Both the position numbers and the translations under genes were made by a program. From Rhodothermales bacterium (lineage in GTDB: Bacteria > Bacteroidota > Rhodothermia > Rhodothermales > JANQRZ01): DNA of 64,000 nt. The stretch is from NCBI GenBank assembly GCA_039944855.1, contig JBDUXZ010000040.1, positions 1-64,000 on the forward strand. The letters are read 5' to 3'. Below, one piece after another: positions 62,134-64,000 of the stretch (positions are counted from its first letter, which is position 1; every line of letters starts with the position of its first letter). The notes beneath the pieces were generated by a model. That model was not told the DNA's origin, did no database searches, and saw nothing but the letters and a program-made list of their open reading frames with translations.

Positions 62134-63159
62134 CTATCGACCGGCGGCTACGTCGAGCACGACGCGGAAGCGGGCGTCGTTGGCGAGCATGCGGTCGTAG
62201 GCCTTCCCCGCCTCTTCGAGCGGGAACGTCTCGACCATCGGGCGGACGCCGGCGAGCGCCGAGAAGGCGAGCGTCTCCTCGGAGTCCTTCGCCGTCCCGC
62301 TCGGCCAGCCCTGCACGCGCGCCCGTCCGCCGATGAGGGCCAGGGCCGGCACTGCGATCGGCTTCTCGTCTACGGCGACGAGGAGGAGCACGCCGTTGCG
62401 TCCAAGCCCGCCGATCACCGACTCGATGGCCTTCGCCGAGGGGGCCGTCGCGAGGATGACGCGGGCGCCGCCGAGCCGCTGCAATGCCTCGGCCGGATTC
62501 TCGGCGTCGGTGTCGATGTAGTGGTCCGCGCCGAGTTCGAGCGCGAGGTCGCGCTTGTCGTCGCCCCGCGAGAGCGCGGCCACGCGGAAGCCGAGTTGCT
62601 TGGCGTACTGCACGCCGAGGTGGCCGAGCCCACCGATGCCCTGTACCGCGACGAGGTCGCCCGCGAGCGCGCCCGTGTGGCGCAGCGCGTTGAACGTAGT
62701 GATCCCCGCGCAGAGCAGCGGCGCAGCCTCGACGGCGCTCAGCTCGTCCGGGATGGCGGCGACGGCCTCGTGTGGGACCACGACGTAGTCGGCGTAGCCG
62801 CCGTCGTGCGTGATGCCGGTGATCTTCTCGTTCCGGCACGTTACGAAGTCGCCAGAGCGGCACGGGTCGCAGACGAAGCAGTGCCCGCCGTGCCAGCCGA
62901 CGCCCACGCGCTGCCCCTCCGTCCACTCCGCCACGCCCTCGCCGAGCGCGTCGATGACGCCGGCGATCTCGTGCCCGGGCACGCGCGGGTACTCGATGCC
63001 GGGGAACGCACCGACTTTGACGAAGAGGTCGCTGTGGCAGATGCCGCACGCATCGACGCGGATGCGGACCTCACCGGGGCCGGGGTCGGGAATCTCGCGC
63101 TCGACGAGTTCGAAGTCGGCGCCGGGCTGGGGGACCTGGACGGCTCGCATCGTGGCCAT
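62134..63159 (-). CDS. Zinc-dependent alcohol dehydrogenase
   Basis: The 341-residue medium-chain dehydrogenase has the catalytic zinc ligands in DACGICHSD and GHEIAGV. The structural-zinc cysteine group is CFVCDPCRSGDFVTC. The nucleotide fold GIGGLGHLGVQYAKQLG is NAD(P)-binding. It matches the AdhA-type bacterial alcohol dehydrogenases of broad specificity, so direction and substrate are not predictable. An ATG three codons into the frame (63150) is also possible. It is transcribed alone, 73 bp upstream of the transaldolase. Confidence 0.94.
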   Translation of the reverse strand: MATMRAVQVPQPGADFELVEREIPDPGPGEVRIRVDACGICHSDLFVKVGAFPGIEYPRVPGHEIAGVIDALGEGVAEWTEGQRVGVGWHGGHCFVCDPCRSGDFVTCRNEKITGITHDGGYADYVVVPHEAVAAIPDELSAVEAAPLLCAGITTFNALRHTGALAGDLVAVQGIGGLGHLGVQYAKQLGFRVAALSRGDDKRDLALELGADHYIDTDAENPAEALQRLGGARVILATAPSAKAIESVIGGLGRNGVLLLVAVDEKPIAVPALALIGGRARVQGWPSGTAKDSEETLAFSALAGVRPMVETFPLEEAGKAYDRMLANDARFRVVLDVAAGR

Positions 63160-63302
63160 AACAACGGGGGTCTACGAAGGAAAAAGGAAAGAGGAGAGGG
63201 AAGCACCAAGATGCGAGCAAGACCTCGCAAATGAAAGCCTTGCGCCAAACATAACACGACTACGCGATGCCCCTGCGGCAGCACCCGGCGAGCGCGAGCG
63301 CG

Positions 63303-63791
63303 CTACCCGTCGGCGTCGTTGCGGATCGTGTTGAGCGAGGCGAGCGCGTCGAGTCCGAGGTGGACGAAGAGCGCGTCGCCCTCGGCGTGGACCGTGCCGT
63401 CCGCACCGAGCAGCCGGCCCCGGACGTGGACCTTCCGTCCCTCTGCCATCTCCACCTCCGTTTCGACCGTGCAGACGGTCCCGAGCGGGAGCATCCGGCG
63501 GAAGTCCGTCGTCAGCCGGGCGGCGACGACGGGGTGGCCGGCGAGCCACGCCGCGAAGCCCATCGCCTCGTCGAGCACGGCGGCCATCGCGCCGCCGTGG
63601 GCGTGGCCGGGCGGCCCCTCGGCCTCGGCGCCGAACCACACCTTCGTCAGCAGCTCGGTCCCGCGGCAGTAGTAGCGGACGCGGAGGCGGTCGCCGTCGG
63701 GGTCGCCGGAGACGAAGGACCGCTGCGGGACGGGGTCGAGGAGGGTCCAGCCAGGCGGCGGCGAGAGGTCGGGGAGGGGCTGGCTTTCCAT
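63303..63791 (-). CDS. PaaI-type hot-dog thioesterase
   Basis: The protein has 162 residues from the ATG at 63791. The hot-dog signature HGGAMAAVLDEAMGFAAWL carries the Gly-Gly and Asp used by PaaI/4-hydroxybenzoyl-CoA thioesterases. LTTDFRRMLPLGTVCTVET and the KVHVRGRLLGADGTVHAEGDALFV strands complete the fold. It probably hydrolyses acyl-CoA thioesters in the cytoplasm; substrate unknown. It diverges from the gene that starts at 63960. Confidence 0.88.
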   Translation of the reverse strand: MESQPLPDLSPPPGWTLLDPVPQRSFVSGDPDGDRLRVRYYCRGTELLTKVWFGAEAEGPPGHAHGGAMAAVLDEAMGFAAWLAGHPVVAARLTTDFRRMLPLGTVCTVETEVEMAEGRKVHVRGRLLGADGTVHAEGDALFVHLGLDALASLNTIRNDADG

Positions 63792-63959
63792 CGAAAGAAG
63801 AGTTAACAGTGTTATCTCCTCGAACCGCGTCCGCCCCCCGCTGTTTCGCCGCGCTGCGATTCGCTCCACCGTCCGACCCCGGCCGCCCTCGCTGCGGATC
63901 AGCGCGGGCGCTGCGCCGTAGCTTCCGGGATTGCCCCTCCCCTCCCGCCTCTCGCCCCG

Positions 63960-64000
63960 ATGCCGCACCTCTGCCTCTTCGAAGACGCCACCGTCCGCCA
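63960..64000 (+). CDS. Start of a possible sugar nucleotidyltransferase (partial)
   Basis: An ATG at 63960 opens a frame that runs off the right edge. Only about 13 residues are visible (PHLCLFEDATVR). This resembles the start of putative GlmU-like nucleotidyltransferases (LCLFED-type), but the evidence is one short motif. It diverges from the thioesterase gene. Confidence 0.4.
   Translation, partial: MPHLCLFEDATVR

Overview
The window is a GC-rich bacterial chromosome segment. Five large secreted proteins lie in it. Four end in a type IX secretion (T9SS) sorting domain (AYPNPF...VYDVLGR...LASGVYVVR); the fifth is cut by the left edge. T9SS cargo at this GC content, together with an AcnA-type aconitase, SleB-like hydrolase, beta-CASP nuclease and YceI/LemA/TPM proteins, suggests Rhodothermota/Rhodothermales (Rubricoccus/Rubrivirga-like). 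That placement is inferred from gene content, not from a marker gene. I found no tRNA, rRNA, CRISPR array, complete insertion sequence or prophage.

Layout: 1-13.3 kb is a surface/secreted block: a beta-strand-rich protein (partial), an endonuclease I with lamin-tail domains, a CSLREA beta-helix protein, MscS, and a lamin-tail/GEVED protein. 13.6-18.3 kb holds two ABC exporter halves flanking ribonuclease Z. 18.4-22.5 kb holds a small lipoprotein, an AtuA-family protein, and a coupled Nudix-acetate kinase pair. 22.5-28.2 kb holds ComEA, RecO, a YceI lipoprotein, a LexA-like repressor, a hydrolase, and two envelope lipoproteins (DUF4398, DUF4398-OmpA). 28.2-38.4 kb holds aconitase, a delta-60-repeat T9SS protein, a HipA-like kinase with DUF3037, a LysM/RlpA-like protein, a TPR protein, a TPM protein and LemA. 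38.6-49 kb holds outer-membrane and envelope proteins, an FAD/Fe-S dehydrogenase, a beta-CASP MBL protein, a cell-wall hydrolase and a lipoprotein hydrolase. 49-54.2 kb is an acyl-lipid cluster (MaoC, acyl-CoA synthetase, sodium symporter, KAS III-like protein, GbsR/MarR regulator). 54.2-56.8 kb is an inorganic-carbon operon (SbtA, SbtB-like PII, beta-carbonic anhydrase, GNAT). 57-60 kb is ppk1 followed by a DUF433/DUF5615 toxin-antitoxin pair and a second copy of the ppk 3' end. 60-64 kb holds a membrane protein, a lipoprotein, a transaldolase, an alcohol dehydrogenase, a thioesterase and the first codons of a further gene.

Most notable points: (1) a LexA homologue that has lost both catalytic residues (Ser to Glu, Lys to Cys) and the Ala-Gly cleavage site; (2) a two-gene toxin-antitoxin module between 164-bp direct repeats made from the ppk 3' end; (3) a cyanobacterial-style SbtA-SbtB-carbonic anhydrase operon in a probable heterotroph; (4) an ABC exporter pair whose sequence predicts one degenerate ATP site; (5) a KAS III-like enzyme keeping its Cys but not the His and Asn; (6) several families of dispersed palindromic repeats at gene ends, some overlapping stop codons. 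Many genes are in tightly packed operons with 1-4 bp overlaps, and intrinsic-terminator-like hairpins separate several of the large units.
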